From Knoxdaviesia capensis (Eukaryota > Ascomycota > Sordariomycetes > Microascales > Gondwanamycetaceae), in contig LNGK01000003.1 of the NCBI GenBank assembly GCA_001510575.1, forward strand, positions 921,755 through 985,754: a DNA stretch of 64,000 bases. The letters run 5' to 3'. This document shows positions 24,822-36,458 of this stretch, in pieces; positions within the stretch are counted from its first letter, which is position 1; each line of letters starts with the position of its first letter. Below the pieces are notes generated by a model. That model saw only the letters and a program-made list of their open reading frames with translations, was not told where the DNA came from and searched no databases. Made by a program: the position numbers and the translations under genes.

Positions 24822-24914
24822 ATTTGAAAGCGATTGAGATTCTGGATGTAACTCAAGGGGTGGACGATGAGAAGAAGCCGAGGACGACGCTTCTCCCGCG
24901 ATGTTGAATTTGAA

Positions 24915-24929
24915 TTAGGGTTAGGGTTA
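24915..24929 (+). repeat. Short interstitial telomere-like repeat
   Basis: Two and a half TTAGGG units in tandem, about 90 bp after the end of the decayed NACHT gene. Confidence 0.6.
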
Positions 24930-26864
24930 TGAGTTGTGTTCCGTTTGTCTTTATAGCGCAACAATGTCCAGCAAGAAGTCCGGGTAGATCCGAGTCTAAA
25001 GACGACAGAAACGTGTCTAATCGTCTAATGGAAACCTGACAAGGAGAAACTGAAATTTGTCTGTCCATCTGTACCGTTGAGGTTGGAATCATCGACTAGT
25101 GCCAAAGTTCCCAGATTTTGTGGCTGCATTCGTGATGGACGGTCACTCAAGAGCTGCGATTTCATGGCATTTTGGCTGTGCATGAGGCGGGGGCGGGTCC
25201 CGGCATTTTAAGTTTCTCGATTTCCAGCTGGCTGCTCCGCCCAGTCCTGGCCCCGCTGGTCCCCGCCGATCATCGAGTGGCGGCATGTGGGATGCCGGCC
25301 GGCATACAGAATATGAAGTGATCGTAGGTTGGTCCTAATAATGTCTCCGTGCCATCCGGCGACGGGGTAAAACCGTCAAAAGTGAAGACATGCCGTCGGC
25401 AAGTGGGCGGGTTGGACTATGGCTTCTTGGTGGTGCATGCTTGGTGAAGACAGCTCGGCTCACGGCGTATAACAGCAGAAGGCTGCTCACAGTTTCTCGG
25501 GGTCGATGTGTGTCTCGTATCTGTCGCTGTGTTCTTCCGGTGACGAGAATTGCCTGTCCGCGGAGAAATGATTCTTCAGCCCTGGTGGTGGCACACACAC
25601 CAAGATAATAGTTGGCCCACGCAAATGCCGTCAGCCTACGCTCTGCTTGGCGGATCTCATTTACAAAATTACCCTGCAGAACTCCAATCACCTCCGCTCT
25701 TTAAAGCTTTGGCCCCAGGGCTTTTTGGCCCCAAACCCGAACATTGTCCCAGGGTCCCACACCACCCTGAAATGAAACTCGGATGCGCTGATGCAAAGTC
25801 CACCGCTGGAAATAGCGTGTTGGACGTGCTCGTTCCGAAGATGGGTGTTAGTACTGTAGTGTTCTGTATGTGGTAGCTGAAGGATGAGGAGGAGGATTTC
25901 GCGCGGTGGAGTGGCTGAATGCGAGGATTTGCGCCCGTCGTTGGTTTGGTGACCGGACCCCGGGCTGGGCTTGGAGTTGAAGGGATTCTGAACTTCTGAT
26001 CTTTCTCCCCGTTCCCTGTTCCCCGTGAATCGGCGCGGCACCTTGTCAGGCTATCGCTTCGGGCCTTCTGGGACCGCCAAGACTGGAGACACCGGACCAG
26101 CCGAATCACACAGGCTGGTATTTATAGGTACGCCCTCGTTGCCTGACCACAGCCAACCTGCGGTGCAAGCCCGGCAAACCTCGACGACTCGACACCGTCC
26201 GGGAATGGAAGCGTTGGCAGCACAGTGGAGGTTTGGCGAAGAGAATCGTGAGAGTGGCAGGCCAGACCGACATGACTCGTCGCTCGCCAGGGGGGACCAC
26301 CGGACCAGTCGGATCTTGGTTTCCGCCCTGACCCTCTTTCGCAGATTTCAGGGTCCTCCGTCAGCATGGCTGCAACAGCGTCGACGATGTAACCTAGCAA
26401 CACACATATGCAGTAAGCAGCAGCCCTGTGCCCATAAGGCTTCGGCGCCTGCAACTGATTTCATTCTCATCCATCCCCTACACAGCTTGGTCTAAATAAA
26501 GACTGCGGAGCATGATCCTCTATCCACATAAAAGCCCTGTGTGGCTGGCACTCTAGCTTCAGCCCAACTATTGTCTGTTCTGGTCCTGAAGCTGAGGATG
26601 ATAAGACTGTTTATCAAGCGCTGGTGATATATTCTCTCTATATACTGAAGGGCTGCTCAACTTGTGTTTGTTTCGAAGGGTTAGCCCTATTCTTTTCATC
26701 TCTCTGCTCTCTTGATTTTCTGCTGGAACTTTCTGTTCTCAACACACATTCTTATTGCCAACCAGCCCGAGTCTTATGTGCATGATGCAGTGCGGGCCGT
26801 TGTGATTGTGCTGTTCACATCTTCATCCTGGCATACACCTGCTCCATCTGACATCCAGACTTTC

Positions 26865-26872
26865 TATATAAC
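26865..26872 (+). promoter_or_regulatory. Putative TATA box of the STAND gene
   Basis: TATATAAC about 180 nt before the ATG at 27051. Confidence 0.4.
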
Positions 26873-27050
26873 ATCGCAATTGCGTTAGTGATATTTTTGA
26901 TATTCTTCTTTTGTTCCTCTTTTGTTTCTATCTCCTGAAGATTTTGGGGCTCTCGATATCCAAGTTCTATCTCCTCTTTATGTCTCGCTTTTGCCCGACT
27001 GGGCTCCCTACCCTAACACGTTGTAGCATTTCGGCCCCTAGCAGCAGAAG

Positions 27051-30000
27051 ATGGCCTCGGACGAAGTGTCCGACATCGGCAGCCTGTGGACGCAGGCGCT
27101 GGCTGATTATGAAGAGGACACCGGCATCAGCATGCAAGCCGAGCTGCAGAGGACCACCACGGTTGCGCAGATCCTCATGCAACAGGAGCAGAAGCTCTCC
27201 GCCTTTACGAGCTACCGGCACGATAAGACGAAAGCTGACCGCATCCGCGGGTACATCTCCCGCCACGCCGACATCATCCAGAAGGTGGCCGACAATGTGG
27301 CGTCCAGCGCGAGCGTGTCGTTTCCCCCGAGCTCAGCCATTCTGACGGCGTTTACCCACATCATGGCGGCCGCGAAACACGTATCGGAAGATTACGACAT
27401 GATCGAGTCGTTCTTCGAGCTCATGAACGTGTTCATGGTCCGCCTATCGCTCCTGGAAGGCAAGCTCCCGAGAGAGCAGGCCTACCAGCGCCCGCTCATG
27501 GCGGTGTTCTGCTCGCTTCTCAGGCTGTGTGGCATCGCGCGCTCGTATACGAAGAAATGGGGCCGCTTGTCCAAGTGGGCCAAGGCGCTCGTGGAAGGCA
27601 AAGACTCCAAGCTCTCGGGCGCGTATAGCCAGATAAACGATTCCATGTCGAAGCTGGAATCCACGACGATCATCCGGACGCTGGCTGCAGCCCTGGAGAC
27701 GAGCTCGGATGTGAAGGCGCTGCGGGGCACCGCCGAACAGACGGCGTTGGTGGTGAAGGAGAACCTGGCCATCTCGCAACAATCCCTCTCGGTCACCGAG
27801 AAGGTCTTTGGCTTGAACCAGGAAATGCACATGACCGGCCAGAAAAGCTTGGAGGTCAACCTAGAAATCAAGAACGGCATGTCGGACTTGGTCGAGGCGG
27901 CCCGCAGCACGACGGAGACCAGCCACGAAGCCAGCTCGGCGCTCCGCCGCCACGAGTCGATCTTGCTGAAGATGGCGTCGCGCATGGACATCTCCGACAA
28001 GAACCCCGACAGCGACACCGGCCGGCGGAAGACGCAGGCCGTGGAAGTCGTGCGCAGGGCCTTCAAGCTCAACCACGACGTGCTGATGGCCACGCACATT
28101 CGCGACATCCACACGTCGTACATCCCCGGCACGTTCACGTGGATCTACAACGACAACAAGTACCAAGCCATCGTCACGTCGACCGCGGACATGCTCTGGA
28201 TCCAGGGCGGCCCCGGAACCGGCAAGTCCTCGCTGGCCTACGCCATGTCCCGGCGCCTCGTTGACGACCTGCAATGGGAAGACCGCACATACACCGCGAT
28301 CTACCATTTCGACGCGCTGAACAAGTCGTCGCTGGTTCAGCACTTCATCTGCTCGCTGGTGGTCCAGATCGCCGAGCGCGACTCGGCCTACTGCGACGAC
28401 CTGCGCAAGGAAACCCCGACGCTCGACGACGACGACCAGGCTGTGCAGGACTGGCAGTCGTTTGTGCTGGACAAGTTCACCACGGGGAGCGGCCGTCGTC
28501 TGATCATCATCCTGGATGCTGTCGACCAGCTGCCGGAATCCTCGCGCAAGGCGCTGGTCGAAGTCATCAACACCACCCGCGGGAAGAAGGCGTCTGATGG
28601 AGAGAGCGGGGAGACTGCCGCCAGCCAACCGGACAAGCAGTACGCGGTACAGTTCATCCTGACGGCGACGGAGAGCTCCGAGGCCAAGGCCATGTATGCC
28701 GACATTGGCGGCGAGGCCCCGACGATCAAGCTGGAGCCTCCGCTTTTGCGCCTGGATATGCGCTTGATGGCCAAGGCCCGCATCCAGACCCTCAGCCGTC
28801 TCAGGAGACTTCGGCCGGAACTCAGGAAGAGAGTTATTCGCAGACTAGCTGCGGCTGCCGATAGTATGTTCAGCGTCCTTTCCCCTTCGTGTATCTCGGC
28901 TACCCACCTCACAGTTCTTCCGTCTTTGCTTCTCTCTTTTGTCTTTTCTTCTGTTCCCTTTTCTCCTTGACTTCGTTGTTCGTCGGGGGTGTGATTTTCC
29001 TCCAACTTCCGAGATACCCTAACTAACTAACCATCTCGTCTCCAGGCTTCCTCTACGTCGAGCACATGCTGCGTCGTCTGAACGCCATCGGCCGTGAACG
29101 CGTCGTCCTGAACCAGCTGGACTCCCTCCCTATCTCGACCACCCGGGTGTACGAACTCTTGTTCGAGGAATGCCAGCGCCACTGGTCGGAGAAGGAGGTG
29201 GAGGCCCTGTCCCGGCTGTTCGTCTGGCTTGTCTGCACTAAGACTGCGACCACCCTGCAGGTTGCGCGGAAGATGCTGTCTATCGTCATCCCCCACACTG
29301 TGGTTTCCATCGAGGAAGAACTGGACGGGAGTCTCTCTCAGTAAGTCAACATGCCCATTCTCACCAGCCATGATACTGCCCTCCCGATTCCAAGATGGAC
29401 TGGGGCCGGTTGTCTGGGCTACAAGCATCCAACTAACCGACGGCTATAGAATCCTGCGCTTTTCCACTTTCCAGTGGTCCGCCTTCGAAGAGGAGGAAAT
29501 CGAGGCCAACGGGTCCGACGCCGAGATTGACAGCGATGGCGACATATCCAAAGACAAGTCCGACACCAAGGCCATTGACCCTGATGGTCTTCTCGGATTC
29601 CAGGAGCCCTTCCTGCTGGCTTACTTCCGCCACAGCATCCTCAAGGGCAGCGACAAGGACGGCAACGTGCATGTGACCATGTTCCACATGGTCGCCAGCA
29701 TCCTGACCCACTCGGTGGCCGACGAGAGCCAGATGCAGACCGACCTCTACTACTACACCGGAAACAACTGGTTTGGCCACCTTAAAGACATCGACGCCGA
29801 GCAGGTCACCGACCAGCAGGCCGCGCTCGTCATCGAAGACATCTTCGCCATCCTCGGCAACGTCAACCAGGCGCTCAAGAAAGTCGAACTGTCCAAGTAC
29901 ATCTCCAACGGCGGCACCGTGTTCGGCGGCGAGCGGACCGACCTGGAGGACGGGCTGAAGGTCCTCGCGGCTTGGGCGGCGCGCGGCAGCAACCTGCGCG

Positions 30001-32294
30001 CCGGCCTGTTGCTCGAGACCACCGCCGACCAGATGCGCACGGTGCTTGAAGAGCCGGTGCGCATCTTGATCAGCCTGGCGCGCCACCACATCTCGAACTG
30101 GTTTTCGGCTGACACGTTCCCGGGCATTTTCCGCGCGTACAACTACGCCAAGTCCGCGCTGATTCTGGCCAACGAGAAGAAACTGCCGGAATTGCAGCAG
30201 CATCCCGTCCTGCAGAAGTACTTCGCCGAGGTCGAGGCCGCTAAAGGCAACGCCGAGCCCGACACCTGCATCGCCGTGTCCAATGCGTTCTGGGATATCC
30301 CGAAATCCGCGCAGACGTACCGCCGCATTGCCATGGCGCTGCAGCTCAGCGGGTGCGAGCGGTCGGCTGTTGAACAGGCCAAGGTCGGGCTGAGCCTCGC
30401 CCGGGATGACAGGTCCCGGTTCATTATCTATGCCACGCTGGGCACCGTGCAGTATGATAACCTGCCGGGGATCTTTACGTTCATGGACTCACCCATCATA
30501 GCGAGCTGGGGGCGGGAGCGTTTGGAGGAGCGCATGCAGAATACCAAGGAGGCCTTCGACAATGCCATTCGCTTCCAGAGCTCGGTGCTGGATGACAAGG
30601 TCAATGAGACCAAACAGAACCAAGAAATCTGGCTCGACCGGGTCCGCACGCTCTACTACAACCGGGCCTCTCTCAGCATCCGCATGAATGAGCCCGAACT
30701 GGCCATGTCGATTCTCAAAGAGCTTGCTACCACCCCGGCTCCCGAAACCAGTTCGTATGGGCAGTACGTGAGCGAGGTCATCCTGGAATTCTGCAATAAC
30801 AAGCATTGGGGCATGGTCATGGATCTCATTGCCATGTCCACGGGACCTGAGCTTCTCCAAACCTTTTCCTCCACGGCCTGTCGCCCGTCGATGTTGGCCG
30901 CCGTCAAATCCAACCGGATTGACGAATGGCTCGCAGCCTCGGAGCAGGCGGTCAACCTGTATGGTAGCATCGAGTCGTATGCTGGCGTTGAGCTGGATGA
31001 AATCTACGTTCCTCTGCAGCGGGAGCGCGCCTTCTTCCTATATACAATGTGCCAGCGCCCCGCCGACGCCAAAGAGCTTCTCTGGAAGCTGATGGCGCCC
31101 CGGTTCGACGCCTCAGAGGTTTCGGCTACCAGTCTCCTCCTATCGCGGATCCTCGTCGACCAGTTCATGACCCCCCGGCTCCACGAGAAACGCCAGGCCT
31201 TTGACGAGATGCGCCGCGTCCGGCAGACTGTGATCGACTCGTACGGCTCGGATTTCGAGGCCGAGCGGTCGCAGACCGCCATCTTCATGGCTCTGATGGC
31301 GCGCAAGCTGGGCCCGGCGACGGAGTTCCATGCCCAGATGAACGCCATCTTCACTGGGTGCATGGACTCGCTGAGGGACGACCGCCACAGCAACGACTCG
31401 GATTCCTTCCGGCTGCTGTCTCGTGTTCTGTCTCTACTTCCTGGGCTGGAAGAGGAAGCGTCAATGGCGCTGTCCTTCCAGTTTTATATCGTAGATTTGG
31501 ATGTCTACAACAACGAGGTCTACGAGAACCCCGAGTCTGAGAGTGATATTTACGAGGAGGAGATGGAGGACGGAGAGGAGGCTACCGACTGGGATGGCTC
31601 TGATGATGAGAGGGCTGCTGAAGGGGCGGATGTCCCGGTTCCAGCCCCCCCCGTGGTGGAGACTCCGGTGGCTAAGGACGCACCTGCGGCGGAGGTTCCG
31701 CCTGCCGTGGCCGAGAAGGTGCTCGAGCCGGCACCTGCGCAGCCCAAGACCGTAACTTTCGAGCTTGCCGAGAAGGCCAATGGCGTGGCTGTCAACGGCG
31801 CTCCTAACGGCACGGCAAACGGCACCCCTGACAAACCTGCCAATGGAACGGCCAACGGCACCACCCCGCAGTCCTCCAGCACCGAAGAAAAGTCCGCGCC
31901 GACCACCAACGGGGCCACGACCGAGACAGCGGCCGCAGAGTCCGGGGAGGCCGCGCGGAAGTTCGACTTCAGCAAGCGCGCAAGCGTCGGCTGCGGCATG
32001 TGCGGCAGATACGTCAGCAACTGGGACATATCGCCGATGTACCTCTGCGTGTTCTGCCCGTCGGCCGACCTGTGCGAACCGTGCTACAAGACCAAGCTCG
32101 GCACCGACGAGAACTGGCGCGGCGTGTGCTCGATCAAGCACCAGCACGTGCGCGGGCCGGCCGCCGGCTGGGTGGGCGTGCGCAACGGCGTGGTTATCCG
32201 CAAGGACCGGCCCGACTTGGCGTGCTCCGACTGGTTGGTCGAGGTCGAGGCTGCGTGGGGACGCGCGTGGGAGCGGTATTTCAGCGAGACGTGA
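27051..32294 (+). CDS. STAND NTPase: Goodbye - NACHT - TPR-like - ZZ zinc finger
   Basis: Three exons (27051-28863, 29046-29340, 29450-32294; introns 182 and 109 nt) encode 1650 residues. Residues ~10-135 match the fungal STAND N-terminal Goodbye domain (LWTQALADYEEDTGI..., FPPSSAILTAFTHIMAAAKHVS). Residues ~150-330 are helical, then a NACHT-type NTPase has Walker A GGPGTGKSS (~386) and Walker B RRLIIILDAVDQ (~482). Residues ~985-1120 contain TPR-like helices (YYNRASLSIRMNEPELAMSIL). An acidic segment leads to an Ala/Pro- and NGT-repeat linker (~1415-1540). The C-terminus has a ZZ-type zinc finger, C-x2-C-x14-C-x2-C-x5-C-x2-C then HxH. Such proteins are cytosolic signalling switches analogous to NLR receptors. 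Here TPRs would sense the ligand and the Goodbye domain would be the effector or adaptor end. All Walker residues are intact, unlike the decayed neighbours. Confidence 0.93.
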
Positions 32295-32726
32295 GCGGTG
32301 GCTTCTGGGCGTTGTGGTTTGGTTGGATTTTCCACATTGTTTGTGCCTTCTCTTCTCTCTCCAGTCTTGCAGATCATGGCTTAGGATTAATCATAGCGAT
32401 TTCAAGTCGCTGTCCGAGGGGAAACTCAAGTGGCGGAGAGCTTCAGTCACTGCTATGGGCAGTAATGTTCGGCACAGTAGGAGATGGAACATGCCCAAAT
32501 GCTTCGATCGCCTGAGTAGTTACCCTGTATCACAGTATATCATACGGTAAGGGGTTGATCCATGTACAAAGGGCTCTTATCGTACTATCTTGGAGGATAG
32601 TTGATTGGCTCAATAGGTCCACAAGGAGCGGAAGAGAGTGATCCGCGGTCAACAGGGTACCAGACTCTTCAGTAAAGAGCTATTCGGATGTTAGGTTTGG
32701 ATGATATAGTGACATAGTAGTAGGAC
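32295..32726. other. Intergenic region
   Basis: 3' flank of the STAND gene facing the tail end of the minus-strand SesB-like remnant. No gene seen. Confidence 0.5.
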
Positions 32727-33562
32727 TTACTGCCCCACGCTTGAATAGTAGCTCGACATATAGTTCGACTTTATCGGCTGGATTCGTGAGGCCCTGTTCT
32801 TAAATGGTGGTGATCTTGAACTTATGGCTGAGCTGCAGTGAACAAGGCTGTCATTCAGCGATCTGAGGTCGATCGTGGACTGTTTTACGGCTCTAAGGAG
32901 CGTAGTGACTTCCTGGCGGGTGATGAATGCCCACAGCAGTAGGCCAGACTCTGCCAAGCGCGCCATATCCTGGAACGAGGTGCCTTTGAACGGGGTCTCA
33001 AGAAAGATAATCTCCCAGGAAGAAGTCGGATTAGTATCCGCCCTATACATTTGCATTGCCTTCATGAGTTGGATACCCCGATGCAATGAAGATAGTAGGC
33101 GGAGGGTCTCGTCGAGCGATACTATCAGACACGGCCGGTCGATTTCTGATCGCCTCTACGAGCACTCTCCCGTGTTCATCGAAACTTTTCCGGACCAAGT
33201 CAGGTAGCTCAAATAGCCGATGATACCAGTCGCCGGTAAAAAGGCGTGCATGGCTCACGCCGGCCGGTAGCATATGATGGTCCGAAAGCCAGTTGAAATC
33301 TTTTCCATCGGGTCCATTTTTGTAAGCCCATGTATCCGGGGATCCTGCATCAAGGCCGTGTATACCGATCATCCGATCCCCGCTGTTCTCGCTTGCGGCA
33401 GTGTTCCAGGGTGCCCGGCTTGGGGTAGACTTACTGAAGATTAATGCCGCATGTTGAAGCCTCCCAGTTGCCGGTGCCCGCGCCGGTGGCCTTCCGCGCA
33501 AGAAAGACGACAAAGGCGATGCGAAGAACGGTCGTGCAAAGCACCGTGAAATCTGTCGGCAT
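32727..33562 (-). pseudogene. SesB-like hydrolase remnant 3
   Basis: Minus strand. A possible first exon begins with ATG at 33562 (MPTDFTVLCTTV, then a hydrophobic stretch IAFVVFLARKA) and ends at a GTAAGT donor at 33434. Downstream blocks are MIGIHGLDAGSPDTWA, FNWLSDHHMLPAGVSHARLF, FELPDLVRKSFDEHGRV, EAIRNRPAVSDSIA and PTIFIAS. After a frameshift near 33085 come GIQLMKAMQMYRAD and FLETPFKGTSF. The frame break removes the expected nucleophile elbow (SCLGG in remnant 2). No NACHT domain follows. Layout and spacing match remnant 2, so these are paralogues that decayed independently. Confidence 0.75.
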
Positions 33563-34209
33563 TTTGTTCGTTTCAAGATCGGTAACTATCAGCAGAGGTA
33601 GCTGAGGCACTACGGCACGGGCCGATAATCGAGCCGCGTGAAAGTTAAAGGAAAGATCTACGGAACGCACCTCCCTGTGAATATCAAGTGGTGAGTCTGA
33701 TACAAGAATCAAAGATACTATATGCATAAGAGGGACTTCTTAGACTTCCTTTCCCGTAAAATGGTAATAGACCCGAAGTGATATTGCAGGCTGACTTGAT
33801 TGGGCATCACGAAGGTCATGAAAGCGGGGCTGATCAGCCGCAAATTGAACACACCGGCCCGACAAGTGGGCCAATGCCTGTCCGGCACAATATGTGGGGC
33901 GCCCTTGTCTTACAACGGGGAACATATCCACTTTTCCCGGATATCCCGGGAAACCGTGTGCCGTGTCACAGGCCGGATGCCGAGCGTGGACTCGGAAGAT
34001 AGCCATTCCCACCGCGATTATGACTAACGACGCAAAATCTATATTCAAGACAATGGCAAAATCTATCCTCATTTCTTCCCCTCCTCCAAAAATCCAAAAG
34101 ATTTCCCTAACATTACACACTTACGCGCAGATTTTTTTCGCCCAGAAAACGTCACAGCTAGCTTCGCACCAGTTTTCAACAAGAATGACTCTGGTTCACG
34201 ACAATCACG
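33563..34209. other. Intergenic region, possible 5' part of the broken Cys-rich gene
   Basis: A plus-strand frame at about 33824-34014 reads CGAPLSYNGEHIHFSR and ISRETVCRVTGRM before a stop. It has the feel of coding sequence and may be an upstream fragment of the broken gene that follows, but I could not connect them by splicing. Confidence 0.3.
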
Positions 34210-34894
34210 ATGCAAATGGATCCGCAAGTCGATGCGGGAGCGGACTCGGTCATCGACCCGGGAGTCGCTGATGCGGCGGGATACCCAATCGCTGTGGACG
34301 CCTGCGAGAACCCGCTGGGTGCTCATTCGGACCTGGAACGAACCGTCTCAGTCTTGAACAAGGCGGTTGGAATGGCCGCTCGTTATCCGGCCATTGCACA
34401 GATGCTCGCCACCAAGCGGGAAAGTCGACACATGATCACACACATTGGTCTTCCAGACCTTTGGGATGAGGCTACTGACGCTCCTTGTGGTCTCTCTCAC
34501 CCGCCACAACAGGACATCGCGAATTTCATCGTGCCGGGACACGAGATGAACTAGGGCCACGCTATGCCGGCCAAGCACACCATGCGGGGCTGTGATAGAA
34601 AGGACAACATGCAGGCCCGGCTAGTGCACGTCTGTGGCACCAGAATGCCGTGACCTGCACGAAGTGCGTCGAGCGGATCGAGAGCGGAGTGTGCATGTCG
34701 TCGTTCTCCGCCTACGGGAGCGATGACTTCCGGCTGGGCGGCGCGTGCTCCAACTGCCTGTCCTTTGGCACGCCGTCGAAGTGCCGGCTGTGTGTGCAGT
34801 TTGGTGGTATGTATATCCGGAGGAGCTTCGCCATTTTTCGTCGTAAAGCCCCGAGATGTATGCAGGAGAAATACGACCGGGCTTGAGAAGGTGA
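34210..34894 (+). pseudogene. Broken Cys-rich (DUF3716-like) gene
   Basis: ATG at 34210 opens a frame of 114 codons (ITHIGLPDLWDEATDAPCGL, PPQQDIANFIVPGHEMN) ending in TAG at 34552. The same frame continues sensibly beyond the TAG (GHAMPAKHTMRGC, NMQARLVHVCGT). A frameshift near 34645 then leads to a Cys-rich module: VTCTKCVERIESGVC, ACSNCLSFGTPSKCRLC. The C-x2-C ... C-x2-C spacing resembles the fungal DUF3716 zinc-binding-like domain. A GTATGT donor at 34806 and a CAG acceptor before 34866 give a plausible final intron and a short last exon. The combination of nonsense and frameshift argues for a pseudogene. Family assignment is from memory of the Cys pattern only. Confidence 0.5.
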
Positions 34895-35342
34895 GTGAAG
34901 AGCCTCTGCCGATTCCAAGTTATTAGCAGAAACACAGCGAATTTCCCAGTCAGACTTCCACACTACTGCTATGAACGTGACAGCAATTAAATTCTCAGTT
35001 AATAAACGGAGTGGAGCCGCAATATGCATTACCGGTATATCCAGCGATGTGCGTGTGAATAGCCGGTGCCGAGATTGACGTGGCTTAATTTGTGCATTAT
35101 ACTCCCGGCGAGCGTGTAATCTATTTGAAGTTATTACCCGAACATTCCACGTTATACGGGAAAAGGACACCTCATCAACAGTCGGGCTTAAGCTAAACAT
35201 ATATTCCTGCGGCATCCTAGGACGAAATAAAGACGTGTCTTCGGAAGACACGTCATTGACTGACAGGAAAAAGCCAGCCACAGGAAAACAGACACTCACT
35301 CCCGGTCCCACGAAGATCGAACATCATCCATCCCGACTCACC
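34895..35342. other. Intergenic region
   Basis: Promoter side of the secreted-protein gene that starts at 35343. No gene seen. Confidence 0.5.
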
Positions 35343-36458
35343 ATGGACTCCCCAATCTCTCTCCGCTCCCTCGTCGCCACGCTGGCGGTCCTGTCAGCCG
35401 CCACGACGGCGCACGCCTCGATCAACTGGGACAAGCACACGCACCCGACAGTGCCGAACTGGCACTGGCACCGGCCATTCCCGGACGACGGCAGCGGGCC
35501 CGGCGGGTTCACGGTGCGCTGCCGCGCGGACCAGACCTTCAAGGCCACGCAGTACCGGCTGTCGGAGCTGCACGCGCTGGCGATGGGCCCGACGGCGGGC
35601 GGCCGGTCGCCGTGGGCCGAGGCGCTGCAGTTCTTCCAGTACCACGAGTACCCCGGCGCGTGGGACGGCGTCGACCACGGCGCCGACAACCGGCTGGTGC
35701 TGATCATGGAGTTCCTCGATGTGCCGGCGGCGGTGCGCGAGTGGGTCCGCGATAAGAGCGTGTATGGGCGGCCGGAGGACGAGCGCAAGGCGCTGTACGG
35801 GGTGTTTCCGAAGTCGGGCGCGCGGCATACGCCGACGGTGGCGGTGGAGGCGGTGGCGGCGGCGGCTGAGACTACGGCTGCAGAGAGTCCGGGTGTTGCG
35901 TGGGGTGGTGCCGGTGATGGGGTTGAGGAGGCGAAGGAGAGCGACGCTGCGGCGGCGGCCAGTCCCGCAGTACCTGTACATCGGTGGCTTCCCACGGACG
36001 ACATCCTGGACGAGGACAAGGTGATTGCCTTTGCGCCGGGTGCGCTGTATCCGATCCTGCCGCTGTGGGTAGCACAGCAGAGTTCCTGTGAAGGCAAGTC
36101 AAGCAAAGCACCGTTCTCATCACCTCCCAGCGCCAAACCCCTAGTTCAAGCCTCACACTAACATCATCCACCACATACAGCCCAATTCCGCGACCTGTCC
36201 CGGTACACCGAAACGCCGCGCGACAACACGGTGGCGGCGTGGCCGATCAAGCACACGCCGTCGACGGCCGGCCCGCTGGTCGAGTTCACGATCGAGGCGA
36301 TGGACCTGGCCGAGACGGCCGAGGGCCGCGCGGTGCGCGAGCGGTGGGAGCGGGCATTCGTCGGCGCCCAGCGCCAGGAGCGCAAGATGCAGCGCGAGGA
36401 AAGACAGCGGAAGCGGCGGGAGATGGAGCAGATGCGACGGGTCAAGGACGAGCTGTGA
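35343..36458 (+). CDS. Secreted hypothetical protein with charged C-terminal helix
   Basis: ATG at 35343 sits in a strong context (CACC). Exon 1 runs to 36087 and exon 2 is 36181-36458, giving 340 residues. An alternative GC donor (GCAAGT at 36094) keeps the frame and adds two residues. Residues 1-25 are a clear signal peptide ending AHA. The mature part starts with Trp/His-rich sequence (NWDKHTHPTVPNWHWHRPF), continues with a conserved-looking globular part (FFQYHEYPGAWDGVDHG, LVLIMEFLDVPAAVREWV), an Ala/Glu-rich spacer (~residues 165-210), then LPTDDILDEDKVIAFAPGAL and, in exon 2, FRDLSRYTETP. The end is a highly charged Arg/Glu helix. I do not recognise a named domain; it looks like a fungal secreted protein of unknown role. 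Confidence 0.8.

Larger units (their letters stand above)
24822..27050. other. Intergenic region upstream of the STAND gene
   Basis: No gene recognised in 2.2 kb. Apart from the telomere-like repeat near its left end, it holds a probable TATA box (26865-26872). Just before the STAND start codon there is CCTAACAC followed by CAG, so the leader may contain an intron. Confidence 0.5.
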
